Counted from the stretch's first letter, positions 9,652 to 17,939 are shown. The stretch: DNA of 23,481 bases from an uncultured Veillonella sp. (GCF_905209685.1 NZ_CAJLUB010000016.1:1-23481); one strand, 5' to 3'. Notes: generated by a model from the letters alone, not told the origin. Translations and numbers: made by a program.

Positions 9652-10959
9652 ATGACATATCAAGAGGCCTTAGCCTATTTAGAACAGGCATCTTCATTCG
9701 GTATTAAGCCTGGCCTTGAACGAATTACAGCGCTTATGGAAGCCCTTGGGAATCCACAAGAAGACTATAAGATTGTTCATGTAACAGGAACGAATGGTAA
9801 GGGCTCGGTTACCTCATATATTTCCTACGCACTGTTTACAAGTGGACTACGGGTGGGGCGATTTACATCGCCTCACCTTCAATCCTATACGGAGCGAATT
9901 CAAATTAATGATGGAAATATTACAGAGGAAGCCTTCGGTAATCTAATTAGCCGTGTAAAAGTGGCAGTTGATACTATCATTAGTAACGGCATAGAAGCAC
10001 CAACACAATTTGAAATTTTGACGGCTTCAGCCTTTTTGTTCTTCAAAGATCAAGCGGTAGACTATGCAGTGGTAGAAGTTGGCTTAGGTGGATTACTAGA
10101 CTCCACAAATATCGTAACACCAAAAGTATCTGTTATTACAAATGTAACAATCGATCATCAAGCCTACTGTGGTGATACTGTTGAGGAAATTGCACGTCAT
10201 AAGGCAGGGATTATTAAATCTAAAGTCCCTGTTGTAACGGCAGCACAGGATGCACCTCTTCGTATTATTGAAGAGGTAGCTAAAGAGAAACATGCTAAAG
10301 TGTATGCTTTCAATAAAGATTTTGGTATCGATAGCCGTAGTGCCGTAACAGGTGGTCAAATGATTACTGTGAGCACTAATGATGCCGCTCCTGCAATGTT
10401 ATTTACGACAATGGCCGGTATTCATCAATCTGTAAATCTCGCATGCGCATTGATGGCTGTACGTCTATTGATGAAAGAAGATAAGAGCATCAGTGAAGAA
10501 ACGATGCGCGAAGGCTTTGCCCGTACTATGTGGGCAGGGCGTTTTGAAGTTAAACGCGGCATAGATCGCACCTTTATCTTTGACGGTGCTCATAATGCAG
10601 CTGGTGCAGAATCTTTCAGCATGACCTATGCTGAATTATTTAAGGACACACCAAAAACAATTGTGATGGCCATTCTGAAAGATAAAAATCAAGATGCTAT
10701 TATTCGTGAAGTAGTTAAGGCAGGGGATACGGTTCTCGTAGTACCTGCACCAACAGATAGAACAGAAGTGCCAGAGGTTTTGGTTGAAAAAATACGTCAC
10801 ATTGTTCCAAAAGCTGTAGCTCAAACAGCTGATTCTGTTGAAGACGCATTGGCTTTAGCCTATAAACATACAAAGAATGGTGATATTATCGCTGTTTGTG
10901 GTTCTTTATATATTTTAGGAGATGCTCGTCAGTGGTTTAACCATGAGATGAGTCACTAA
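9652..10959 (+). CDS. folC: Folylpolyglutamate synthase / dihydrofolate synthase
   Basis: ATP-dependent ligase of the Mur ligase superfamily that adds glutamate to folates and, in bifunctional bacterial forms, to dihydropteroate. The 435-residue protein has the P-loop GTNGKGS at 46-52, FTSPHL at 71-76, EVGLGGLLDSTN at 141-152 (usually GLGGRLDATN), IDHQ near 167, WAGRFE at 293-298 and the C-terminal-domain motif FDGAHN at 309-314. Whether it has one or both activities cannot be told from sequence. The start follows AGGAGG at 9641-9646, 12 bp after valS. A valS-folC pairing is common in Firmicutes, which supports the call. Confidence 0.96.
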   Translation: MTYQEALAYLEQASSFGIKPGLERITALMEALGNPQEDYKIVHVTGTNGKGSVTSYISYALFTSGLRVGRFTSPHLQSYTERIQINDGNITEEAFGNLISRVKVAVDTIISNGIEAPTQFEILTASAFLFFKDQAVDYAVVEVGLGGLLDSTNIVTPKVSVITNVTIDHQAYCGDTVEEIARHKAGIIKSKVPVVTAAQDAPLRIIEEVAKEKHAKVYAFNKDFGIDSRSAVTGGQMITVSTNDAAPAMLFTTMAGIHQSVNLACALMAVRLLMKEDKSISEETMREGFARTMWAGRFEVKRGIDRTFIFDGAHNAAGAESFSMTYAELFKDTPKTIVMAILKDKNQDAIIREVVKAGDTVLVVPAPTDRTEVPEVLVEKIRHIVPKAVAQTADSVEDALALAYKHTKNGDIIAVCGSLYILGDARQWFNHEMSH

Positions 10960-10968
10960 GGTGAGCCT

Positions 10969-12207
10969 ATGGAACTCTCACTTATTCCTAATCAGAAGAG
11001 AATTACGTTCTATATAGAGCGTCTAATTTATGGTGTGGTGGTTGCTATGCCATTACAACCTATGGTGGGGGATGTACTCCTGTGGCTAGCGATAGGGCTT
11101 GCTTTATATGATTTGATATCTAGTAAATCACTGAGCTTACCAACGGGCTATTTATCCTGGTCTGTTATGATATTTGTGGTATGGACTGGCATATCTGCAC
11201 TAGTATCAGAAAATTGGGATTGGTCAATTCAAAGTTGGTTTTATCAAATCGTAGCCAGCGGAGGAATGTATTATCTAGTTCGCACATACATTCAAACACC
11301 TAAACAGTGGAATTATTTTCTTCGTGCTCTATTAGGTACTGCTGTACTGGTGTGTATCATAGGTGCTTATCAATATGTATTTGTTCCTAATATTCATATA
11401 AAAGAGTGGGTAGATGCAGCACAGTTCCCAAAATTGATGCGACGTATGTCATCTACATTACAAAACCCTAATTTATTGGGCGCTTATCTATTGATGGTAC
11501 TCAGCGTATGTATCAGTTATATTTTGGTATATATGAAAGAAAATCGTACCCGCGAAGTTGTTACGATGCTCGTTATAGGGATTATATTGTTCTTAACGAT
11601 GCTATTAACCTATTCTAGAGGCATTTGGATTAGCTTTGCGGCGATGATCCTCTACTGGGCTATCTTTGTAGAAAGAAGATTATTCTTATCCCTATTAGTA
11701 GTGCCAATTATCTTGTACTTTTATGATGGTGAAATCGCCTCGAGACTATGGTCCATATTCCAAGGTCATGATACGTCAGCTGATCTTCGATGGGCTTTAT
11801 GGGATAGTACCATGTATATCGTACGTGAAAATCCTATCTTTGGTATTGGGTGGAATACATTTTATTTAGTATATCCAGATTATAACTATTATATTCAAGG
11901 ACCTCACGTCTTGATGTATCATGCTCATAATTTGTATCTCAATATATTAGCTGAAACAGGTATCCCCGGATTGATATCATTCCTAGCAGTTATTATTGGT
12001 CATGTTATTACATCTATAAGACTTAAAGGGGATATATTCCGCCAAGCTGCACAAATTGGTGTAGGGGCTCTAGCTATAGGTGTTTTATTTAGTGGCTTAT
12101 CCGATTTTGAGCTATATAGTCATCAAGTAACCATCGTATTTTGGCAATTGTTTGGCTGGGTAGGGGCTTTTGTAAAAGTTCAGTTATCTGCTGATAAATC
12201 TGCATAA
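10969..12207 (+). CDS. O-antigen ligase/polymerase family membrane protein (Wzy_C / WaaL-like)
   Basis: A 412-residue protein with about ten or more hydrophobic segments. The family pattern is a large periplasmic loop before the last membrane segments, with RWALWDSTMYIVRENPIFGIGW (274-295, given in parts: RWALWDS and NPIFGIGW) and then HAHNLYLNILAETGIPG at 318-334, typical of the Wzy/WaaL superfamily. STLQNPNLLGAYL (162-174) and TYSRGIW (214-220) are also typical. Members attach or polymerise glycans on lipid carriers at the periplasmic face. WaaL-type ligase, O-antigen polymerase and protein O-oligosaccharyltransferase cannot be separated by sequence. No other glycan genes are nearby. It starts 9 bp after folC with an AAGGTGAG site and closes the housekeeping cluster. 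Confidence 0.8.
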   Translation: MELSLIPNQKRITFYIERLIYGVVVAMPLQPMVGDVLLWLAIGLALYDLISSKSLSLPTGYLSWSVMIFVVWTGISALVSENWDWSIQSWFYQIVASGGMYYLVRTYIQTPKQWNYFLRALLGTAVLVCIIGAYQYVFVPNIHIKEWVDAAQFPKLMRRMSSTLQNPNLLGAYLLMVLSVCISYILVYMKENRTREVVTMLVIGIILFLTMLLTYSRGIWISFAAMILYWAIFVERRLFLSLLVVPIILYFYDGEIASRLWSIFQGHDTSADLRWALWDSTMYIVRENPIFGIGWNTFYLVYPDYNYYIQGPHVLMYHAHNLYLNILAETGIPGLISFLAVIIGHVITSIRLKGDIFRQAAQIGVGALAIGVLFSGLSDFELYSHQVTIVFWQLFGWVGAFVKVQLSADKSA

Positions 12208-12262
12208 TTGTAATATCTTGTATAATTAGCATGTTTTATGGTAGATATATAATTTCATAATA

Positions 12263-12301
12263 TGGTATAATTAATACATACCTTGGGTAGGTACGTATTA
12301 A
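12263..12301 (+). promoter_or_regulatory. Extended -10 element overlapping an inverted repeat (candidate promoter/operator)
   Basis: TGGTATAAT at 12263-12271 is a perfect extended -10 sequence (TGnTATAAT). It has no good -35 box, which extended -10 promoters can lack. Directly over the expected start lies an inverted repeat, TTAATACATACC (12271-12282) and GGTACGTATTAA (12290-12301), 12 bp with one mismatch and a 7-nt centre. This arrangement fits a repressor site on a small promoter. Transcription from here would meet the terminator at 12371 after roughly 94 nt. Confidence 0.4.
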
Positions 12302-12308
12302 GTAGTAT

Positions 12309-12371
12309 AACCGGTTTTCTAATGTTAGACATAATTGAACATTATCGTTAGCATTTGAAAGCCGGTTTTTT
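12309..12371 (+). terminator. Strong intrinsic terminator after the folC/O-antigen ligase cluster
   Basis: The arms at 12309-12328 and 12348-12367 pair over 20 positions with one T-T mismatch and three G-U pairs. The base is AACCGG with CCGGTT, and a run of six T (12366-12371) follows. A small inner hairpin (ATAAT at 12331, ATTAT at 12341) closes the loop. The structure points rightward only, because there is no T-run on the other side. It should end transcripts arriving from the lon-to-ligase genes or from the small promoter at 12263. Confidence 0.85.
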
Positions 12372-12487
12372 GTATATCATTGTATCTTTATAGGGAGGTG
12401 TAAGGTCTAGTTCTTGTATATGAGATGTTGTTTTATATTGAAAAGGGTCTATATATTGTATAGAGAGAGTTCGATTTAATTGAAAAA

Positions 12488-12512
12488 CATCAATATATGC
12501 CATATATCGATG
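12488..12512. promoter_or_regulatory. 25-bp near-perfect palindrome (candidate operator)
   Basis: The sequence CATCAATATATG-C-CATATATCGATG is symmetric about position 12500, with 11 of 12 base pairs matching (only 12492/12508 do not). It lies about 115 bp upstream of the -35 box of the CoA-transferase promoter in otherwise featureless AT-rich DNA. The symmetry fits a site for a dimeric regulator. It matches no consensus I can name with confidence. Confidence 0.35.
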
Positions 12513-12569
12513 ATTCCTGTGAGTTATAACGATGTGAATAAAACTTATGTGGAAATGTGAAAATCTATG

Positions 12570-12622
12570 CATTTTAATCATAATGCTAATCAAAGTGTGA
12601 TAAAAAATACATTTTAGTCATA
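12570..12622 (+). repeat. Two 13-bp direct boxes spaced exactly 40 bp, upstream of a promoter
   Basis: CATTTTAATCATA at 12570-12582 and CATTTTAGTCATA at 12610-12622 differ at one base, and their starts are 40 bp apart, close to four helical turns. The second ends 4 bp before the TTGACA -35 box. Two in-phase boxes next to a -35 element are typical of activator or response-regulator sites. The regulator is unknown. Confidence 0.45.
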
Positions 12623-12626
12623 TAAG

Positions 12627-12655
12627 TTGACAATGCATTGGATGTGGACTACGAT
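12627..12655 (+). promoter_or_regulatory. Sigma70-type promoter for the CoA-transferase/mutase operon
   Basis: A consensus -35 box TTGACA (12627-12632), a 17-bp spacer and a -10 box TACGAT (12650-12655, four of six) lie about 70 bp before the start codon at 12727. The expected transcript start is near 12662, giving a 65-nt leader. It is the best promoter in the 519-bp gap and points into the first gene of the propionate cluster. Confidence 0.7.
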
Positions 12656-12726
12656 GAAGTCGGTTTAAGGAACGACCAAGAGATCAAACTGTCGTTTATA
12701 CAATGTTACTCTTAAAGGAGATGGTA

Positions 12727-14232
12727 ATGGTGATAGACATCAAAGACCGCGTTAAATGTGCGGCCCTCCAAGGTAAAATTGTCACTGCTTATGATGCAGC
12801 TCTTTTGATTAACCCTAACGATAAAGTTGGTATTTCCGGCTTTACTCCATCTGGTTATGCAAAAGCAGTGCCATTGGCATTGGCAGAAAGAATGGAAAAA
12901 GAACCATTCAAAATTGATTTGTGGACAGGTGCTTCCGTAGGTGATGAAGCTGATGGCGCGTTAACTCGTGCTAACGGTATCAATCGTCGTTTCCCATATC
13001 AAACAAATGGGGATACACGTAAAGCCTTAAATAGCGGTGCTGTTAAATACATCGATATGCATTTAAGCACAATGGCACAAAATGTTCGCTATGGTTTCTT
13101 TGGCGATTTAGACGTAGCTATCGTAGAAGTTTGTCAAATCAACGAAGATGGCTCTTTAGTACCTACAACATCTGTTGGTAACTCTCCAACATTTGTTAGC
13201 CAAGCTAAAAAGGTTATCGTAGAAGTAAACGTATCCCAACCACTTTCCTTGGTAGGTATGCATGATATCTATGAACCACTCGATCCACCACATCGTAAAC
13301 CAATTCCATTGGAAACACCTGGTGATCGTATTGGTACTGAAGCAATTCCTTGTGACCCAAGTAAAATTGTTGCAGTTGTACCTTGTGATGTTCCTGATAC
13401 AACAAGACCTTTGGCACCTATCGATGATGATGCAAAAGCAATGAGTCAACACCTTATCAAATTCTTCGAACAAGAAATTGCAGAAGGTCGTTTGCCTAAG
13501 AACTTGCTTCCATTACAATCTGGTGTAGGTTCCGTAGCAAATGCGGTAATCAGTGGTCTTGCTAAAGGCCCATTCACAGATTTGTCCATCTATACAGAAG
13601 TAATCCAAGATGGTATGTTCGACTTAATCGATGCTGGTAAAGTAACTGTATGTTCCGGTACTGCATTAAGTCCTTCTCCAGATGGGTTGAAACGTTTCTA
13701 TGCGAATATTGATGAATATCGTAAAAAAATCATTCTTCGTCCGCAAGAAATTTCCAACAACCCTGGTATTGCTCGCCGTATTGGTGTCATTGCCATGAAT
13801 ACCGCTATCGAATTTGATATTTTTGGCAATGTAAACTCTACTCATATTATGGGTAGCAAAATGATGAATGGTGTTGGTGGTTCTGGTGACTTTGCACGTA
13901 GTGCATATCTCACTATTTTCTGCACTAACTCCGTTGCTAAAAATGGCGACATCAGTTCTATCGTTCCATATGTATCTCATGTGGATCATCCAGAACATGA
14001 CACTATGATTTTCTGTACAGAACAAGGTGTTGCTGACTGCCGTGGTTTGAGCCCAGTGGAAAGAGCTCGTTTGATCATTGAAAAATGTGCTCACCCAGAC
14101 TACAAACCTATGTTAACTGAATACCTAGAAAAAGCATTAGCTGCAACAAAGAATGCCCATACACCTATGTTGCTTGATGAAGCTCTTTCTTGGCATAAAC
14201 GCTTCACAGAAACTGGAAGCATGAAAAAATAA
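12727..14232 (+). CDS. Succinate/propionate CoA-transferase (acetyl-CoA hydrolase/transferase family)
   Basis: Class I CoA-transferase related to Clostridium kluyveri Cat1 and E. coli YgfH (ScpC). In this pathway it would move CoA from propionyl-CoA (or acetyl-CoA) to succinate, giving succinyl-CoA for the mutase encoded next. In 501-residue numbering, the oxyanion-loop motif QSGVGSVAN is at 264-272, the catalytic glutamate is Glu291 in IYTEVIQDG, and GVGGSGDFARS is at 382-392. I place the start at ATG 12727 because AAGGAG (12715-12720) ends 6 bp before it. An in-frame ATG at 12703 would add 8 residues but lacks a ribosome binding site. The exact acyl donor is inferred from context. The next gene follows after 28 bp. 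Confidence 0.9.
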   Translation: MVIDIKDRVKCAALQGKIVTAYDAALLINPNDKVGISGFTPSGYAKAVPLALAERMEKEPFKIDLWTGASVGDEADGALTRANGINRRFPYQTNGDTRKALNSGAVKYIDMHLSTMAQNVRYGFFGDLDVAIVEVCQINEDGSLVPTTSVGNSPTFVSQAKKVIVEVNVSQPLSLVGMHDIYEPLDPPHRKPIPLETPGDRIGTEAIPCDPSKIVAVVPCDVPDTTRPLAPIDDDAKAMSQHLIKFFEQEIAEGRLPKNLLPLQSGVGSVANAVISGLAKGPFTDLSIYTEVIQDGMFDLIDAGKVTVCSGTALSPSPDGLKRFYANIDEYRKKIILRPQEISNNPGIARRIGVIAMNTAIEFDIFGNVNSTHIMGSKMMNGVGGSGDFARSAYLTIFCTNSVAKNGDISSIVPYVSHVDHPEHDTMIFCTEQGVADCRGLSPVERARLIIEKCAHPDYKPMLTEYLEKALAATKNAHTPMLLDEALSWHKRFTETGSMKK

Positions 14233-14260
14233 CCTGTTTTTTTAGGAGGATGATGAAAAC

Positions 14261-15907
14261 ATGGCTTACGAAAACTTAAAAGCCCAAATTGCTGAGTACA
14301 ACAAACTTTGTGACGAAAAAAGTGCAAAAACTCCAGAACGTCAAAATTTAAAATACAACCGTGTATACACACCAGTTGATATCGAAGGTTTTGACTATGA
14401 ACGTGATTTGGGTATGCCTGGCGAATTCCCTTACACTCGTGGCGTACAACCTACTATGTACCGTGGTCGTTTCTGGACAATGCGTATGTATGCAGGCTTC
14501 GCTACAGCAGAAGAATCTAACAAACGTTACCGCTACTTAATCGAGTCTGGTGCAACTGGTCTTTCCTGCGCATTCGACTTACCTACACAAATCGGTTACG
14601 ACTCCGACGATGCAGTTGCAGAAGGCGAAGTTGGTAAAGTAGGTGTAGCGATTGACTCCTTGGCAGATATGGAAATCTTGTTCGACGGCATCGATCTTGG
14701 TAAAGTATCCACATCCATGACAATCAACGCTCCAGCATCCGTTTTGTTGGCAATGTACATCGCAGTAGCTGAAAAACAAGGCGTACCTTCCACAGAATTG
14801 AAAGGTACAATTCAAAATGATATTTTGAAAGAATACGCAGCTCGTGGTACTTACATTTTCCCACCAAAACCATCCATGCGTTTGATCACTAATATCTTCG
14901 AATATTGTTCTCAAAACGTTCCAAAATGGAACACAATTTCCATCTCCGGTTACCACATCCGTGAAGCAGGTTCCACAGCAGCTCAAGAAATCGCATTCAC
15001 AATTGCTGATGGTATCGCATACGTAGAAGCAGCTTTGAAAGCTGGTCTTGATGTTGATACATTCGCTGGTCGTCTTTCCTTCTTCTGGAATGCTCATAAC
15101 AACGTACTTGAAGAAGTTGCTAAATTCCGTGCATCCCGCCGTTTATGGGCAACAATCATGAAAGAACGTTTTGGTGCTAAAAAACCAAAATCCATGATGC
15201 TTCGTGTACATACTCAAACAGCTGGTTCCATGTTGACTGCACAACAAGTTGATAACAACATCGTTCGTGTTGCTCTTCAAACTGCAGCTGCTGTAATGGG
15301 CGGTACTCAATCCTTACATACAAACTCCCGTGACGAAGCCTTGGCTCTTCCTACAGAAGCATCTGTACAAGTAGCTCTTCGTACACAACAAATCGTGGCT
15401 TACGAATCTGGTTTGGCTGACGTAGTTGACCCATTGGGTGGTTCCTACTATGTAGAAGCTATGACTAACGCTATCTATGACGAAGCTATGGCATACATCA
15501 AGAAAATTGATGAAATGGGCGGCGCTGTAGTAGCAATCGAAAAAGGCTACATCCAAAAAGAAATTCAAGAATCCGCTTACAAATGGCAAATGGAAGTTGA
15601 ATCTGGCTTGCGCACAATCGTTGGCGTAAACAAATTCCAAGTTGAAGAAGAAGCTCCAAAAGACTTACTTCGCGTAGACGCTTCCGTTGGTGTTAACCAA
15701 TCCAAGAAAACTCAAGCAGTTCGCGCTAACCGCGATCAAGCAGCAGTTGATAAAGCATTAGCAGCTCTTAAAGCTGGTGCAGCTGATGAAAACGTTAACT
15801 TGATGCCATTAATTCTTGATGCAGTTAAAACATATGCTACTTTGGGTGAAATTTGTAATGTATTGCGCGAAGTATTCGGTGAATACGAAGCTCATTCCAC
15901 ATTATAA
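14261..15907 (+). CDS. mcmA1: Methylmalonyl-CoA mutase, large (catalytic TIM-barrel) subunit
   Basis: Adenosylcobalamin-dependent isomerase subunit interconverting succinyl-CoA and (R)-methylmalonyl-CoA. The 548-residue chain holds only the substrate-binding barrel; the B12 domain is a separate gene 28 bp downstream. Residues that define methylmalonyl-CoA specificity are present: Tyr77 in RMYAGF, Arg195 in YAARGTYIF and His232 in SGYHIREAG. Their spacing of 118 and 37 residues equals that of Tyr89, Arg207 and His244 in the Propionibacterium enzyme, while isobutyryl-CoA mutases have Phe and Gln at the first two. ATG 14261 follows AGGAGGA at 14244-14250. Codon use is strongly biased toward C-ending Phe, Ile, Asn and Ser codons, as expected for an abundant enzyme. 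Confidence 0.95.
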   Translation: MAYENLKAQIAEYNKLCDEKSAKTPERQNLKYNRVYTPVDIEGFDYERDLGMPGEFPYTRGVQPTMYRGRFWTMRMYAGFATAEESNKRYRYLIESGATGLSCAFDLPTQIGYDSDDAVAEGEVGKVGVAIDSLADMEILFDGIDLGKVSTSMTINAPASVLLAMYIAVAEKQGVPSTELKGTIQNDILKEYAARGTYIFPPKPSMRLITNIFEYCSQNVPKWNTISISGYHIREAGSTAAQEIAFTIADGIAYVEAALKAGLDVDTFAGRLSFFWNAHNNVLEEVAKFRASRRLWATIMKERFGAKKPKSMMLRVHTQTAGSMLTAQQVDNNIVRVALQTAAAVMGGTQSLHTNSRDEALALPTEASVQVALRTQQIVAYESGLADVVDPLGGSYYVEAMTNAIYDEAMAYIKKIDEMGGAVVAIEKGYIQKEIQESAYKWQMEVESGLRTIVGVNKFQVEEEAPKDLLRVDASVGVNQSKKTQAVRANRDQAAVDKALAALKAGAADENVNLMPLILDAVKTYATLGEICNVLREVFGEYEAHSTL

Positions 15908-15935
15908 TATCGGCTAATTTCGGAGGTAATTAATC

Positions 15936-16331
15936 ATGGCAGAAAAACGTATTAGAGTAATCGTAGCAAAACCAGGTCTTGATGGTCATGACCGTGGTGC
16001 AAAAGTAGTAGCACGCGCACTTCGCGATGCTGGTTTCGAAGTAATCTACACAGGTCTTCGTCAAACTCCAGAACAAATCGTTGAAGCAGCTCTTTCTGAA
16101 GACGTTAATGTAGTTGCATTATCCCTTCTTTCTGGTGCTCATAACACATTGTTCCCTAAAATTGTTGAACTTTTGAAAGAAAAAGGCATGGGCGATGTAC
16201 TTGTAATCGGTGGTGGCGTTATTCCTGACGCTGATATCCCTGGCTTGAAAAAAGCTGGCGTAGCAGAAGTATTCACACCTGGTACACCAACTGGCGATAT
16301 CGTTAAATTCATCAACGAAAACGTTAAATAA
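15936..16331 (+). CDS. mcmA2: Methylmalonyl-CoA mutase, small B12-binding subunit
   Basis: A 131-residue cobalamin-binding (B12_BD) domain protein that completes the split mutase. LDGHDRGA gives the DxHxxG signature (Asp16, His18, Gly21), with His18 as the expected lower ligand to cobalt. SLLSG near 63-67 and the VIGGGVIP loop near 89-96 are the other nucleotide-tail contacts of this fold. Its size matches the C-terminal domain cut off from a full-length mutase, and it sits directly after the large subunit, with GGAGG at 15921-15925. A role in another B12 enzyme is unlikely given the context. A hairpin follows in the gap before meaB. Confidence 0.95.
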   Translation: MAEKRIRVIVAKPGLDGHDRGAKVVARALRDAGFEVIYTGLRQTPEQIVEAALSEDVNVVALSLLSGAHNTLFPKIVELLKEKGMGDVLVIGGGVIPDADIPGLKKAGVAEVFTPGTPTGDIVKFINENVK

Positions 16332-16343
16332 TTAATTGGGCAA

Positions 16344-16376
16344 GAGAGGAGCACAACTGAATAGTTGGCTCCCCTC
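16344..16376 (+). other. Intercistronic hairpin between mutase small subunit and meaB
   Basis: GAGAGGAGCACAACT (16344-16358) pairs with AGTTGGCTCCCCTC (16363-16376) around a GAAT loop, with one mismatch and one bulged A. It is GC-richer than its surroundings. The following bases (TATTCCCATATT) are not a U-run, so it does not look like a standard terminator. It may instead lower read-through or stabilise the mutase message. Confidence 0.5.
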
Positions 16377-16409
16377 TATTCCCATATTCTAAGATAGGTG
16401 GTGAGGCGA

Positions 16410-17348
16410 GTGGATTTAGTTAAAGAACTTTTCGAAGGTTCTCGACTAGCCTTAGCACGGTCCATAACAGCTGTAGAAAACGAGTATGATAATGCCATTG
16501 ATATTATGAAGGCTATTTACCCTAAAACAGGGAATGCACGTATTCTCGGTATTACTGGGGCCCCTGGTGCTGGTAAAAGTACGTTGACAGATAAAGTTGT
16601 TAAACATTATCTAGATCAAGGTAAGAAAATCGGCATCGTTGCCATCGACCCAACTAGCCCATTCTCTGGTGGTGCTATCTTGGGGGACCGTATTCGAATG
16701 AATGATTTGACATTAAATGAAAATGTATTTATTCGAAGCATGGGCACGCGTGGTAGTCTTGGTGGTTTGTCCAAAAAGACTGCAGACGTTGTAAAACTCA
16801 TGGATGCCTTTGGCATGGATTTAGTAATCATTGAAACAGTAGGTGTAGGTCAATCTGAAGTAGATATCGTAAAAAATGCAGATACTACATTGGTTGTACT
16901 TGTTCCTGGTCTCGGTGATGATATCCAAGCTATCAAGGCAGGTATTCTTGAAATTGGCGATGTATTTGCTATCAATAAAGCTGACCGAGATGGTTGTGAT
17001 CGTTTGAATGTAGAAATTGAAATGATGCTTGACCTAGACTCTCGTGAAGTAAAATGGCGCCCACCGATTAAGCGCACAATTGCTAGTAAAGACCAAGGCG
17101 TAGATGAACTCATCGACGCTTTAGATGAACATTTTGAGTATCTTGAAGATTCTGGTGAATTGGAATCTCGTCGGGCAGAACGTACTCGTGATGAAATCAT
17201 CGCAATGATTAATGAACAAATTGGTCGTTATGTAGCTGACAAAATCGTTACAAGCGACGAATTTAATAGCCAAGTGGCAGCTGTTAATGAACGCGAAAGC
17301 GATCCATACACAGTTGTTAACGGCGTAATGACAAGCGTGCTAAAGTAG
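16410..17348 (+). CDS. meaB: MeaB/ArgK-family GTPase, methylmalonyl-CoA mutase chaperone
   Basis: G3E-class P-loop GTPase that guards and reloads the B12 cofactor of methylmalonyl-CoA mutase. In 312-residue numbering it shows Walker A GAPGAGKS at 50-57, the DPTSPFSGGAILGDR region at 80-94 with Mg and switch residues, RSMGTRGSLGGLS at about 109-121, ETVGVGQSE at 142-150 and the guanine-specifying NKAD at 189-192. I choose GTG 16410 because AGGTGG at 16396-16401 lies 8 bp before it. In-frame GTG codons at 16398 and 16401 are possible but have no clear ribosome binding site, and would add 4 or 3 residues. Its position between the mutase and epimerase genes agrees with its role. Confidence 0.94.
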   Translation: MDLVKELFEGSRLALARSITAVENEYDNAIDIMKAIYPKTGNARILGITGAPGAGKSTLTDKVVKHYLDQGKKIGIVAIDPTSPFSGGAILGDRIRMNDLTLNENVFIRSMGTRGSLGGLSKKTADVVKLMDAFGMDLVIIETVGVGQSEVDIVKNADTTLVVLVPGLGDDIQAIKAGILEIGDVFAINKADRDGCDRLNVEIEMMLDLDSREVKWRPPIKRTIASKDQGVDELIDALDEHFEYLEDSGELESRRAERTRDEIIAMINEQIGRYVADKIVTSDEFNSQVAAVNERESDPYTVVNGVMTSVLK

Positions 17349-17399
17349 ACGGCGACTACATAGCATTAGAGATTTAGCCTTATAAAGGAGATAATCGAA

Positions 17400-17822
17400 A
17401 TGGCTTTTAAAGTATTACAAGTGGATCACATCGGTATTGGTGTTAATGATTTAGCAGCAACTAAAGAATTCTATAAAAATGCATTGGGTATTGAACATCT
17501 TCCTGAAGATGAAGTGGTTGAAGAACAAAAAGTAAAAGTATCCTTCTTCCCATGTGGCGATGCTGAACTTGAATTCTTAGAAACTACAACTCCAGATGGC
17601 CCTATTGGTAAATTCATAGAAAAAAATGGCGGTCGTGATGGTATCCAACACGTTGCATTGCGCGTTGATAATATTGAAAATGCTATTGCTGATTTGATGG
17701 CTAAAGGCGTTCGTATGATTGACGAAAAACCTCGTTACGGTGCAGGCGGTTCCTCCATTGCTTTCTTACATCCAAAAGCAACAGGCGGCGTATTGCTTGA
17801 ATTATGTCAACGTATGAAATAA
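17400..17822 (+). CDS. mce: Methylmalonyl-CoA epimerase
   Basis: Vicinal-oxygen-chelate fold enzyme that converts (R)-methylmalonyl-CoA from the mutase into the (S) form used by the decarboxylase. The 140-residue chain contains two VOC repeats (about 5-60 and 80-138). Likely metal ligands are His10 in VDHIGIG, a Glu in DAELEFLE (57 or 59), His84 in IQHVALRV and Glu134 in VLLELCQ. GGRDGIQHVA and YGAGGSSIAFLHP are typical of the family. ATG 17400 follows AAAGGAG at 17384-17390. It is the last gene of the first propionate transcription unit, followed by a 151-bp AT-rich gap with a new promoter. Confidence 0.95.
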   Translation: MAFKVLQVDHIGIGVNDLAATKEFYKNALGIEHLPEDEVVEEQKVKVSFFPCGDAELEFLETTTPDGPIGKFIEKNGGRDGIQHVALRVDNIENAIADLMAKGVRMIDEKPRYGAGGSSIAFLHPKATGGVLLELCQRMK

Positions 17823-17910
17823 TACAGTATCCAATTCACATCATTATGTATGAGTAATAGATATACATATTCATATAATCATGAGTTATATATTAAATAT
17901 GTATGCATGC

Positions 17911-17939
17911 TTGAACTTTAATTATTAATGAAATAAAAT
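17911..17939 (+). promoter_or_regulatory. Promoter for the mmd operon
   Basis: TTGAAC (17911-17916), a 17-bp spacer and TAAAAT (17934-17939) make a good sigma70-type promoter 34 bp before the mmdA start. The expected start is near 17946, so the leader is only about 28 nt and holds little besides the ribosome binding site. The rest of the mce-mmdA gap (17823-17910) is AT-rich, with only weak short dyads such as ACATATT/AATATGT. Confidence 0.65.

Noticed and set aside
12372..12626. Cobalamin riboswitch or small ORF in the gap before the B12-dependent pathway
   Set aside because: I find no B12-box-like sequence or conserved multi-stem layout. The longest frames are about 20 codons without a suitable ribosome binding site.
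12703..12726. Upstream ATG as start of the CoA-transferase
   Set aside because: No ribosome binding site precedes it, whereas AAGGAG is well placed for ATG 12727.
13666..14094. 142-codon minus-strand open frame inside the CoA-transferase gene
   Set aside because: Antisense to conserved motifs of the CoA-transferase, with no recognisable domain and no start signals.
17823..17910. Terminator or operator after mce
   Set aside because: Only short AT-only dyads such as ACATATT/AATATGT are present, as expected by chance in such AT-rich DNA, and no U-run follows a GC stem.
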